In this document: positions 17,288 to 27,100 of the stretch, piece by piece
Position numbering within the stretch: position 1 is the first letter of the stretch
How the letters are laid out: each line of letters opens with the position of its first letter
Assembly (NCBI GenBank): GCA_030425685.1
Contig: JAUIAD010000011.1
Location: 36,703 to 100,702, forward strand
DNA length: 64,000 nucleotides
Direction of reading: 5' to 3'
Source: Gammaproteobacteria bacterium
GTDB taxonomy: Bacteria > Pseudomonadota > Gammaproteobacteria > Coxiellales > Coxiellaceae
Notes under the pieces: generated by a model
The model's database searches: none
Told to the model about the DNA's origin: nothing
What the model saw: only the letters and a program-made list of their open reading frames with translations
Translations under genes and position numbers: made by a program

Positions 17288-18529
17288 ATGAAAACAGATA
17301 ATATAGAGAAAAAAAGCAGTGAGTCAAACAAAGGCTATTTACCCATACTTGCCATCATTGTGACTATTTTTTTCGTTGTTGGCTTTGTCACAGCACTTAA
17401 TGATATTTTAGTCCCGCATTTAAAACAGCTCTATAAGCTTAATTATGTCAAAGCATTGTTAGTGCAATTCAGCTTCTTTGCTGGCTATGGTTTAATGTCA
17501 ATCCCGGCCTCATACTTTATCAGTCGGTTTGGTTATAAGTCTGGTTTGTTAGTGGGTTTAGTGACTGCGGCGGTTGGTTGTTTGGGGTTTATTCCAGCGG
17601 CGCACTTAGATATTTATGGCGTCTTTTTAAGTTCCTTATTTATATTGGCCACAGGTATCGTCTTTATGCAAGTCGCGGGTGTACCTTATGTGTCGTATCT
17701 TGGTAATGAGAAAACAACATCCTTTCGTCTTAATTTTTCGTTGGGGATGAATTTTTTAGGTTCAACCGTTGCGCCTTTATTTGGTGCGTTTTTCATTTTT
17801 TCCAGTAGTGCAGTTGCTTTTGCAGATAGGCATCAAATCATTCATGCTATTCAGACACCTTATTTGTTATTGTTCTTGCTAGCGTTATTTCTTGCTATCG
17901 TTGTATTTTTTAAAAAACTACCTTCCTTTATTAATAAGGATAAGCTGTCTAAAAAAGGGGTTTGGGCAGTTTTATTATCTAAACCTATTTTATTGCTAGG
18001 TGCGTTATCCGTATTTCTTTGTGTCGGCAGTGAAGTGGCAGTAGGGAGTTTATTGGTAAACTATTTAGGACTAAAGCAAATAGCGGCTATGCCAGCAAAG
18101 ACAGCCGCAGGTTTTGTTTCTTTGTATTGGGCGTTGGCGATGATCGGGCGGTTTTTGGGTGGGTTTATCATGCGTGTGGTTAGGCCTGCTAAAATGATTA
18201 CGCTGCATGCTTCCATCATTATTGCTTTATTGTTAACGGCATTGTCTGTTGGTGGCAAGGCAGCGATGTGGTGTACAGTTTTTATTGGTTTGTTTACCTC
18301 TATCATGTACCCTACGAGTATGGCGCTGAGTTTAAAGGGTTTAGGTGAGCATACGAGTTACGCTTCCGGTCTATTGGGTACAGCGGTTGTTGGTGGCGCG
18401 GTTGTCCCTCTTATACAAGGCTATTTTGCTGATCATTTTGGCTTGCAGCATTCTTTTGTTGTGTTGATTTTTACATACCTTTATGTTGTATTTTTTGGTG
18501 TGTTTGTTTTGTTGTGTAGACGAAAATAG
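17288..18529 (+). CDS. FucP-type sugar MFS transporter
   Basis: 413-residue inner-membrane protein with 12 hydrophobic segments, belonging to the fucose/glucose-galactose permease branch of the major facilitator superfamily, which imports sugars with protons. The family signature is in helix 1: FVTALNDILVPHLKQL, with Asn38-Asp39 matching the essential Asp46 region of E. coli FucP. Helix 4 carries FMQVAGVPYV, where FucP has Glu135; Gln at this site is usual in the GluP-like relatives. The GY at the end of helix 2 (SRFGYKSG) is also conserved. Substrate is therefore a hexose or deoxyhexose, not further definable. The gene stands alone; no sugar catabolic genes are adjacent. Confidence 0.9.
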   Translation: MKTDNIEKKSSESNKGYLPILAIIVTIFFVVGFVTALNDILVPHLKQLYKLNYVKALLVQFSFFAGYGLMSIPASYFISRFGYKSGLLVGLVTAAVGCLGFIPAAHLDIYGVFLSSLFILATGIVFMQVAGVPYVSYLGNEKTTSFRLNFSLGMNFLGSTVAPLFGAFFIFSSSAVAFADRHQIIHAIQTPYLLLFLLALFLAIVVFFKKLPSFINKDKLSKKGVWAVLLSKPILLLGALSVFLCVGSEVAVGSLLVNYLGLKQIAAMPAKTAAGFVSLYWALAMIGRFLGGFIMRVVRPAKMITLHASIIIALLLTALSVGGKAAMWCTVFIGLFTSIMYPTSMALSLKGLGEHTSYASGLLGTAVVGGAVVPLIQGYFADHFGLQHSFVVLIFTYLYVVFFGVFVLLCRRK

Positions 18530-18706
18530 TATCTAATGTTTCTTTAATGTTTTCCAGGTTTAAAAAGAAGTTCCTACTGCTTAGAAATCCTTATCCATTG
18601 ACTAACAAGGTTATTTTTTGCTAACGATATTTCCCTGTTGCTAAAGGATTTAGATTGTTAGAATGACCGTTGTTTCATCTTGTGATGTTAAATATAAGGG
18701 CAGTAT

Positions 18707-20539
18707 GTGAAGCGGTATTATCTAAAAAAGGCTGTTAAGTTAATTAATAAAGCAATTAATTGTTTGTGGGAATATCAGTTTACGCAAGCACAGGATTTTT
18801 TTTGGGATGCTTATCAGGCGTTAGTCGTCGATGGTCAATATCCGCGATATTATCAGAATGCTAATGATCTCTATGCCTTGACAGATAATTTGATGTCGTT
18901 AGATAAGGATAATGTTGATTGTGTTGTTGAGATGGCGGAAGAGATTGTATCTTCTATTGAAAGATACGATCTTGATCATAGAAATATTTTTGCAGATGAA
19001 TCTGATTTAGAATCTGAATCTGAATTTGAGTCTGAATTTGAATCTGAATTTGAGTCTGAATTTGAGTCTGAATATGAGCTTACACCTGAACTTGAAGATG
19101 AGGAAGACGATAATGCCCTGGTGGTGGGTGCACAACAACTTAATCCCTTTATCGATACTTCCTACCAATATAGAGACTTAGCAGTGTATAATCCTCCAGT
19201 TAATAGTTCTGGAGACATATACCATATGACAGCTGCTGCAATAGTGTTTAATGCATTATCTTGGCGCCAACCGAAATATTATCTGGGCACTGATTCGCAA
19301 CCGACAAATGTGCAAACCAATAGAGCGCTACGCTTTACTCAGCATTTAGGTTTGCAAGATCATTTTAAAATCATCAACTCGACAGCGTATGGCGGCTCTT
19401 GTTATCAACCGCGGCCGCGCACCAAAGCAATGCGTATAGCAGTTGCTGATCATGCCGATGATGATCAGGTTATCGCCATCGATCAGAAGATGACAACAGC
19501 GTGGTTGGTAGCTTGTGCCCGCTTGTATTCTCGAGAAACCATGACCTCAATAGTCAGCAAAGGGTTTACGCATATCAGTAATGACGTTAGGCCGCATTTA
19601 AGTTCTCTTTATACTTGGATTTTTATTCAGGTTAGTAAGATTCAGCAGGCGTCAGCGGGTAAGCCCGTTTTAATGATTAATTATCGATATTCAAAAAATG
19701 CTAATATGCAGCAAAATTTATCCTTAGCGGATGTCGCTACCATAAAAAGGTTAGCGCGTAATATAGGTTATAGTGTTAGCATTGTTGTTGCTGGTCAATG
19801 CAATGAAATAAAAGAAGACCCCTTAACACCTGTTATCCCGCTGTTTTCTTGTGACAACGTTAATGTCGCTGAGTTTGTTAAACTACGTCACTTGCTGTTG
19901 ATTGATCTTTTAAAAAAGCATCCTATTAATATAAGCGTTATTGGCGGCACTAGTGGCGTGTTGGATGCTTATGCTTTTATGGGTCTGCGTGTTTTTAACC
20001 TACATCATTTTGATGAAAAGCGATCGTATTTGCCAGCACAGGACAGCCGTATCTTTCAGCAGCGGGAAATTATGTCATTATGTCAAAAAGGTGATACTAC
20101 AAACTGGCAGCAAGCTGTTGCCTTTTGGTTGCTTAGCAATAAACTAATCTATCTAGCAAAATTAAAATCGCTGCCTACCTCCGTGCAGCACTGCGAACGT
20201 TTGCCCTATACTCATGGCCACTTATCGCCAGATGACGGTGCATCATTAAATAGTGTGTTGGTTAATTCGCGTGGGTTAAAAGTGAATGCTGACATTGGCT
20301 GCTTAAACAGCTATTTTACTGCTTTAAATCAGTTGTATCACAAATTCTCTAATCTTTACGAAAATGAATCCGTCGTTACTCAGATTAATCAGTTAAAGTT
20401 ATCGCCGCTAATTAAACGCAAAGCGTATGATGATAGTGGTATAATGCTAAATTCTCAGGATGTGATTTTAAAAGAGCAAGCCTTATTTGCTGCAGATGAT
20501 CTCGAATTGAGGTCGGCTAACATGATGGTGCTAGGGTAA
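18707..20539 (+). CDS. Unknown protein with Glu-Ser-Glu-Phe repeats, possible glycosyltransferase-like fold
   Basis: 610 residues from GTG, with AAGGG 6 bases upstream; an overlapping out-of-frame ATG is ignored. Residues 1-95 are helical. Residues 102-124 are a tandem ESEF repeat encoded by a 12-base unit. From about 170 to 480 the protein looks like an alpha/beta enzyme: PVLMINYRYS, YSVSIVVAGQCNE, and INISVIGGTSGVLDAYAFMGLRV. The last resembles the S/T-G-x-x-D patch that binds the nucleotide sugar in GT-B and fucosyltransferase folds, but the match is by eye only. It follows the sugar transporter by 177 bases; a link is speculative. No signal peptide. Confidence 0.7.
   Translation: MKRYYLKKAVKLINKAINCLWEYQFTQAQDFFWDAYQALVVDGQYPRYYQNANDLYALTDNLMSLDKDNVDCVVEMAEEIVSSIERYDLDHRNIFADESDLESESEFESEFESEFESEFESEYELTPELEDEEDDNALVVGAQQLNPFIDTSYQYRDLAVYNPPVNSSGDIYHMTAAAIVFNALSWRQPKYYLGTDSQPTNVQTNRALRFTQHLGLQDHFKIINSTAYGGSCYQPRPRTKAMRIAVADHADDDQVIAIDQKMTTAWLVACARLYSRETMTSIVSKGFTHISNDVRPHLSSLYTWIFIQVSKIQQASAGKPVLMINYRYSKNANMQQNLSLADVATIKRLARNIGYSVSIVVAGQCNEIKEDPLTPVIPLFSCDNVNVAEFVKLRHLLLIDLLKKHPINISVIGGTSGVLDAYAFMGLRVFNLHHFDEKRSYLPAQDSRIFQQREIMSLCQKGDTTNWQQAVAFWLLSNKLIYLAKLKSLPTSVQHCERLPYTHGHLSPDDGASLNSVLVNSRGLKVNADIGCLNSYFTALNQLYHKFSNLYENESVVTQINQLKLSPLIKRKAYDDSGIMLNSQDVILKEQALFAADDLELRSANMMVLG
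19010..19078 (+). repeat. 12-base tandem repeat encoding ESEF
   Basis: Four adjacent copies of GAATTTGARTCT at 19022-19069, with partial copies at both ends, encode the acidic EFES run. Copy-number change would keep the frame. Confidence 0.9.
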
Positions 20540-20610
20540 GCGTGATTATTTAAAATGGTGTATTAATTTATTATTTGGTATTTTTAACGCTAAAACTTTA
20601 GGAGACATTA

Positions 20611-21066
20611 ATGAAAAAAACACTTTTACTTCTTGCGATCAGTGCATCAATATTAGCAAGCAACAGTTATGCTGATAAAAGTGATTGTAACAGCAATGCT
20701 ATTCATTGCGGCTATTTTGCCGGTTTAAATGAAAAAGACTTATCAGATACCCGTTATTTTCGTTATGATGTTAATATTGGTATGCTCCATAATGCGGTAA
20801 CCCTCTGCGTCAACAACAGATCGACGATTGAAGTTCTCCCAGCAGTTGCGCCCAGCTTAGTGGGCAAGAATACGAGTTTTACCGTCAGTATTTGCCACGA
20901 CAAATATGGTCACGATTGCCAACTTATCGATAAAGATATCTATAAAATTACAAAAAGTGGCCAAGAATACATCGGCACGCCAAAATATCATCGCTTTGAT
21001 GTCAAGGCAGCCGCGGGTAGTTTTGACCGCTGCGCTGTAAGCAAACAGCATTATATAATTTTTTAA
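20611..21066 (+). CDS. Small secreted cysteine-rich unknown protein
   Basis: 151 residues with a typical Sec signal (MKKTLLLLAISASILASNSYA). The mature part has six Cys (DCNSNAIHCG, TLCVNN, SICHDKYGHDCQ, DRCAVS), an even number consistent with three disulphides in the periplasm or outside the cell. AGGAG precedes the ATG at good spacing. No family recognised. Confidence 0.72.
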   Translation: MKKTLLLLAISASILASNSYADKSDCNSNAIHCGYFAGLNEKDLSDTRYFRYDVNIGMLHNAVTLCVNNRSTIEVLPAVAPSLVGKNTSFTVSICHDKYGHDCQLIDKDIYKITKSGQEYIGTPKYHRFDVKAAAGSFDRCAVSKQHYIIF

Positions 21067-21099
21067 AAGAACGGCTAAAACAGAAATCGACAAATGACC

Positions 21100-21172
21100 G
21101 CAGTGAATGCAAAGATCACAAAACTCGTAGCGTTCACTGCCCCCCACTGCGTCTTTGCGTAAAAACGGCGTA
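21100..21172. repeat. Inverted repeat plus dispersed GCGTCTTTGCGT repeat, copy 2
   Basis: GCAGTGAATGC at 21100-21110 pairs with GCGTTCACTGC at 21130-21140 (10 of 11). A second nested pairing joins GCAAAGA 21109-21115 to TCTTTGC 21152-21158. The final 24 bases match the repeat at 16991-17014. The unit lies just after the small secreted-protein gene. Confidence 0.6.
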
Positions 21173-21286
21173 AAACTACGGTTTTTAAGCCATTTTGCAG
21201 ATCCGTCGCACACATTTCATTATACCTTAATCTAAACAAGATAAAATCGCTATTTGAACAGCAAGTAGTTTAAGAGGTATTTAAAA

Positions 21287-23119
21287 GTGAGGTACCCATC
21301 AGAGATTAAGCAAAGTAATCTTCACAATATGCCTGAAGATACGATAATCACCCATCAGCAGCTAACATCCGCGTATAAAGAATTCTACGGTTCTCTAAAA
21401 GACCGCCTTGCAGCTCAATTTACTAAAGCAAGCCCCTTCATATCATCTTTATTACAACAGTTAAATGCCAAGCAAGGCCTAACCAGCAAACAACTTTACG
21501 AGCTAACTAATATCTATTTATCAACTCGCCAAGGTATCAACAAAGAGCTTGATTTAAAAGAACGTAATTTAATGCTTTCCTTATTAAATTTTTCCATTGT
21601 GGTGGATATGTCAGATTACGGTGATTGGATAAGTGGCCATAGTACTGTTTTTATTAAGAATGATGCGCGTTTAAATAAAAAAGTTGAGGCATATGCTTAT
21701 ACTATTGGGCTTAATCCGGAGATATCAGAAGATTATAGTAGATCTTTGAAGAACCTAGTTGCCAGCAGATTTTTTCTTGCTAAGGAACTTCTTTTTTATT
21801 TATCTTCATTTAAAAGAAATAATCTTTTAAGTTTTGCTTGTTTTAAAAAGCTTACTCAGATTTCAGATTTTCACCATTTTACTAGATTTGGTGGTATGCT
21901 GGAGATGGGATATAATTCAGCTTCTTTAGTGGAACGTATTTTTTCAGACAACAAGACCGGTACCCTTTTGTTATATGGGCGCTTAAAAGAGTCGCTAGGT
22001 AATCAATTTAGCTGTGAAAATCTAGAGACATTGCTTAACTCTCCAGGTTTGGTGGAACAAAAAGCCACCGCTTCACCACTGTGGGTTGCGGCAAATATGT
22101 CAGACGACTTAGACGATGAGAAAGAAGGTGTTCCAAAAATCTCAAAAATACAAAACTGGTTAAATGAAATGGCGAGGTTTGTAGATCCACAAAAAGTCTA
22201 TAATAGCGTTGTACAACCTTACATTTATTGTCTCTATGGCCACAATGATGAAAGAAGTGATGCTAAAAGGAAGGCAGCTTGTGATCTTTTAAATGCTTTA
22301 AAAGAAAAAAGTCCTCAAGAGCAAGAGTATATTATCTTAGGTGCAGACTATATTGGTTACGTAACATCATTAGATAATACTAGGAATGTGGGCGAAGGCC
22401 GGCTTAAACTTTATAATATTATGCTACGCTCAGATGCTATTCAACTGCAGGAGTTTACAAAAGCTTGGCAAGCATTAAGGGGAGACCGTCGAATTGTTTT
22501 CTGTGATTCATTTTGGGCTACGGACTATGTTTTTAAGCATTCATATCAATCTTGGGAGGCGGCAGCTACCACTTTCCGCTCATTGTATGATGAGCTAAAT
22601 AATTATCGTCGTCTTGATGCGGTAATGCGAGCATGCTTGGAGCTACCCCTCGGTCATCCTAAAATCACTGTGCTTAAAAACATAACTACTGCATTTTATG
22701 ATAGTTGTGGGCGTAAAAAAATTGCGCAAGAACAGGTTGATTCAGTTATAAATGAGATACTCAAGTGTGTACAGTCCAATGCTGTGCTTGATCATGTTAC
22801 AAACTTTAGTAATAGCAATATGGCATTAGCACAATTGGAGGATTTGATAAAGCAGACTATTGCGTCGGAGCGTGTGTTTCTTGCAGCTGCGGTTACCTTG
22901 GGGCAAGCTGTGCGTGATAATACCCTTCCTGCAGGGCAGGCTTCACTACCTGGTGTGCTGGGCGGTGTTAACGCTGGTCTTGGTCTTAAAATTTTATCTT
23001 TTTTACGTCCTGTTTCTGCTACGCCTCACCATTCAGGCTTACGATTTTTTACTTATAATAAGGCAGATATGATTGAATCAGCGGATGCCAAAAGCGGGTG
23101 TCATTTTTCTCATGGTTAA
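21287..23119 (+). CDS. Large helical unknown protein
   Basis: 610 residues from a GTG start with AAGAGG 9 bases upstream. I do not recognise a family. It is soluble, alpha-helical, with no signal and no membrane segment. Short segments such as SLLQQLNAKQGLTSKQLYEL and QNWLNEMARFVDPQKVYNSV look like helical solenoid or bundle. Directly after its stop sits a DUF523 remnant lacking its 5' end, so this gene may have arrived by insertion. Its style matches the other candidate effectors in the window. Confidence 0.68.
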   Translation: MRYPSEIKQSNLHNMPEDTIITHQQLTSAYKEFYGSLKDRLAAQFTKASPFISSLLQQLNAKQGLTSKQLYELTNIYLSTRQGINKELDLKERNLMLSLLNFSIVVDMSDYGDWISGHSTVFIKNDARLNKKVEAYAYTIGLNPEISEDYSRSLKNLVASRFFLAKELLFYLSSFKRNNLLSFACFKKLTQISDFHHFTRFGGMLEMGYNSASLVERIFSDNKTGTLLLYGRLKESLGNQFSCENLETLLNSPGLVEQKATASPLWVAANMSDDLDDEKEGVPKISKIQNWLNEMARFVDPQKVYNSVVQPYIYCLYGHNDERSDAKRKAACDLLNALKEKSPQEQEYIILGADYIGYVTSLDNTRNVGEGRLKLYNIMLRSDAIQLQEFTKAWQALRGDRRIVFCDSFWATDYVFKHSYQSWEAAATTFRSLYDELNNYRRLDAVMRACLELPLGHPKITVLKNITTAFYDSCGRKKIAQEQVDSVINEILKCVQSNAVLDHVTNFSNSNMALAQLEDLIKQTIASERVFLAAAVTLGQAVRDNTLPAGQASLPGVLGGVNAGLGLKILSFLRPVSATPHHSGLRFFTYNKADMIESADAKSGCHFSHG

Positions 23120-23122
23120 AGT

Positions 23123-23368
23123 ATGATATTTTTTCTTGCCATGCTCGCTTTGGACATTGTAAAAAAATACCATATTAAGATGGCGGTGTTAAAGTCAGGC
23201 AGTCCCTCCTGTGGTAATGTCATTTATGATGGTAATTTCACAGGAAAAAAAGTTGCAGGACTTGGTATCGTCGCTTATTCGCTAGAAAATTATGGCGTTA
23301 AAGTGTTTAATGAATTGCAACTTGAGCAAGCAGCAAGATACTTTAAATCTTTATTGACCAATGCGTAA
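23123..23368 (+). pseudogene. 5'-truncated DUF523 (TudS-like) gene remnant
   Basis: From about position 23144 the 81-residue frame matches the C-terminal half of DUF523 proteins, a family that includes the thiouracil desulphidase TudS: LKSGSPSCGNVIYDGNF, then GLGIVAYSLENYGVKVF and a final E-L-Q-L-E motif. The usual N-terminal half, with the conserved CLLG-type Cys residues, is missing; the eight residues before ALDIVKKY do not resemble the family. The frame begins 3 bases after the previous stop and has no good ribosome-binding site. It is best read as a decayed fragment. Confidence 0.72.
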
Positions 23369-23574
23369 GATCTTATGCAAAAACGAAATACAGTGTGTTA
23401 AATCTCTATCGTAAAACTGTCCTGCCATAAAATATAAAGAAAAACTTTATTTCAACTACATTTCAGTTGTATTTACTAAAAAAAAGCATGTTTTTTTTCC
23501 GTGAGTTTAATATTATTTTAAGTTACAGCCGGTATTCTATCCTTTATGAGAAAGAAAATTTGGAGGTTCTTATT

Positions 23575-24084
23575 GTGAGAGAAAGTAAATCATGTCAGAT
23601 TGACTCTGGTGGCGTTGAGCTCGTCGATATAAGTGCTAAATCTAAGTATAAAGCTGATGCTAAATTTGTAGCTAGAATTTTTAAGGCTAATCAATCTGTT
23701 GAGTCCTATATCTCACTCATTGTAGAAAATATAGATTTGAGCGGTCCGTCAGAAGAGAAAATCAAAGAAAACTTTGCAGATTTTATTGAAGAAGTAGCTG
23801 CAATAAGTGAAGATGTTAGGAAAGTCTTTGCGACGTTTATTACAGATGAAAATCAAAACAAGGTTCAAGAAGCTTTGTTTGATTCCCTTTTTACGCATAT
23901 AGCAGGATTCCATCTTATGGATGCCTATCAAAGGCCGAGCATTTTTAAATTTTATAGGGAAAAAAAACTGTTGGAAGATAAGCAAACATTTATACGGTCA
24001 TTATGTACGATAATACTTGATAAAATTGCAGATGTTGTTGTTGATGATGAGCGCTCAGCTAAGCAGTCTTCTGTTTTAAAGTAG
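23575..24084 (+). CDS. Small helical unknown protein, start moved to GTG
   Basis: The frame is open from 23467, but only TTG and ATG codons without ribosome-binding sites occur there. GTG at 23575 is preceded by GGAGG at 23562-23566 with 8 bases between, so I place the start there, giving 169 residues. It is soluble, helical and acidic (NFADFIEEVAAISEDVRKV), with no signal. No family recognised. Confidence 0.58.
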   Translation: MRESKSCQIDSGGVELVDISAKSKYKADAKFVARIFKANQSVESYISLIVENIDLSGPSEEKIKENFADFIEEVAAISEDVRKVFATFITDENQNKVQEALFDSLFTHIAGFHLMDAYQRPSIFKFYREKKLLEDKQTFIRSLCTIILDKIADVVVDDERSAKQSSVLK

Positions 24085-24158
24085 CGGGGGATACTATGGC
24101 CGCGATTAAGGCAGTCATTTGGATTATTAACTATATCCACTATATATTTTAGCCAACT

Positions 24159-27100
24159 TTACGCGCTTGGCTGAGTTAATGGTTTTAGATCATCGGCGAT
24201 CTCTTTATAGAGTTGTTTCGCGCTTTTTGAGCGTGAAGAGGCACCTAAAGAAAGTATGCTTAAACCGCGCCATCCTGATCGTTTTCGAGCGACCTTTTCG
24301 GCTTCAATAAATCTAAGCGGGCTTCGACAATGAAATAGTAGTGACCAAATGCGTGCAATGCCTCTATAGACTACTATAGTAGTGTTATTGTCATCGCTAT
24401 GCGGTTTAATCTTGCTGCGCCATCTTTCACGCAAGGGGACGATGCCGCCAAAATCATAATTATGATTGATTATTCTTTGTTTTATCGTATTGCTGATAGT
24501 CATCTGCAACGTGATTAGGTTAATTGTTGCGGGTGCTTGGTTGCTGGGTGTTGGTTGTAAATCTATTACTGCTACTTGTGCTTGTCCTGTTCTGCAGGAT
24601 GGTCTCTGGGTAGTATCTTTTTCTTCATGCAAAAAAGCAGTGATATCTAGAAGTGCCCTTGATTCGCTGTTAGGGTTTTTATCTTCGCCCCCCTCATCAT
24701 CATCGTCTTCATGTGAGCAGTATACAGTGGTTGTGGCTGATGGCATGCTTGTGTCAGGGGCATGGCCTAGATTAGCTGGTGCCTCAAGCTGATTTTTTTG
24801 TTCAGCTTGTGCTATGATTATTTCTTCTTCTTCAGAGATCAGCCAAAAGTTTGAAACTTCTGAGCCTGAGAGTATTTCGCGTAATTGCATTACTGCTTCT
24901 CTTTCACCGTAAGACTTTCCTTTGTGGAAAAAATCTTTATGGTTTGTGAGTGAAAATGCACCGTAAGGATCATATTTTTTTGCTTTTCTGCTTGAAAATG
25001 CGTTGTAGTTGCTATCATGACGATTTTGGCTATCAATATCTGATATTTTTTCAAGTGACATATCAGGTATGATTGGCGGGCAGTTATTACGTATATCGTC
25101 TGGGATATGACTGGTTGCGTTAGTAAGGTTGGTGCCTGAATATTGTTTTTGTTCCAAGTATATAACGCCGATATCATTATCACTTTTGGCATAGCTTACT
25201 GCAAGTTCGTTGGGCTCAGAATTAGACACTCTAAGTATTCGACTTGGCTGGTGCTCGACAACAATTTGAAATGCGCTTGATCGTGACAGCAAACGCACTT
25301 GTCCTTCAGTAAATCCAACTCGCACAGTATATAGCGTTCTTAGCATAACTGATAGATGTTGGGCTAATTGGCTAATACTGGCGGCTGTATTTTCCTGTCT
25401 ATTGTCTATGGGAAGGTAGAAAGAAAGAGGGAAACATGATGTATTATATTCCTGCGCACCCATATAGACTTTAACTATTCTCTCAAGAACAGCTCTATCT
25501 GCAAATGAAAATTTTATTGTTGTTAAGTTATGCATAACGGTAAGAACAACAAAATTTGTTAAGGCTTCAACTTTATGATGCTCAGTGTTACCGCTATGAA
25601 TAAAAATTGATTCAGCCAATGCTGACCATGTTGCTAAGTTTTCTGAAGGTTGGCCTGCTTTTTCCTCGTTTGTGTTTGGGGCGCGAATATCTAGGCTAGC
25701 TGCTGCTCTTATCATTCGTTGGTAATAGAAATGACTTTCCTTGATAGCTGCTAATGATTCATCTCTGTATTCATTGATAATGGCATCTTCTAAAATAGCT
25801 ACTTTCCCACTAGCTTGAAAGGTTTTTTTTAGCATTTCCGCAGGGATTGTCGCGGCTTTATAGCATTCTTCAATTAAATTAACATACAGAGTGGAAGGTT
25901 TGTAACAGATTGCGTCAATAGGAATATCTGTATATATAAGTAAGTGATTCAATACAGTTTGGTAGATATCTGTTCTTCTAATTTGTATATTACTATAACG
26001 AGGTCCTTCCTCTTGTCTTCTTTTATATTCAGCATTAAAAGCATAAATGACTATATTGCGGTCCATTTCAGTTACGCCTAGAATTCCCCTGCTTGGATTT
26101 CCACACAGATAATCAAAAAAATCCGATAGTGCTTGATCTGGATCATCGTCTTCATAAGAGCTAATAAAATAATTATTAGAGGAAGTTTTTTTCATTAGCA
26201 GGTCCCATAATTGCTTGGCAATATGCACTGGGGTGCTAAACATGTCAGGGTTATTTTCAGCTTCTAGTTCTGTTTTTAATTGCGCTAGTGATGCTTTTAA
26301 ACTTTGCAAACTGGTAACATCTTGCTGTTGTTTAACTTCACGCTGATGATGCTGAACAAACTCGGTGCCAGCATGGGCGATAGAGCTTTTAACCATGGGG
26401 TCGTTCATAAAAGCAAACTCTCCAGCGAGTGCTTGTGTTTTGTCATGACCACCTTGAGCGCTATTTTCGATCACATATTTAATGACTGATTCGATATTAC
26501 TAATGCGCAGTTCATACTGCATAATGATGCGTTGGTAAATTCTGATTCGCTCTTGCGTGAGTTGACAGCTGGGGAATGTCTGCTGGCGCATAAGATCGTT
26601 GCCAATACAGTATTTTAATGCCGCGAGGCCTTTGACGACGATACCATGCTGTGTAGCAGTATATTCTCGTTTATCGGCATGGTTGGTAAAACTAGTTTGT
26701 AGGTTTTTTTTATGTAGTTGTAAAAGGGTATCATGGCCAAATTTACTTAAATAGTCCATGGTGGCATAAGCGCTACCTGTGCCTAGTAATGAGTTTGCTT
26801 CTAGCTGAATAAATTGGTCAATCGTTGCTATCAGTGTTGATGAAGCCTGTATGGCTGTTGGGTCCCCATTTTGTGCTTTTTGCATGAGGTTTGTTAAATG
26901 CTGGCTGATATTAAATAAGGTGTCACCTGGATTAGCTTGTTGTATTCTATTGATAACTGCGTCATAAATTACACCGCGCTTGGTTATTCTGCTTATAAAT
27001 TTTTGAATAGCTTGCGCCCCTGCAGAATTTTCTTCAGGGTCAATTTGCAATATAAATTTATCGCCAATATATTTAATAATATTATTTTTTTGTTGCTGTT

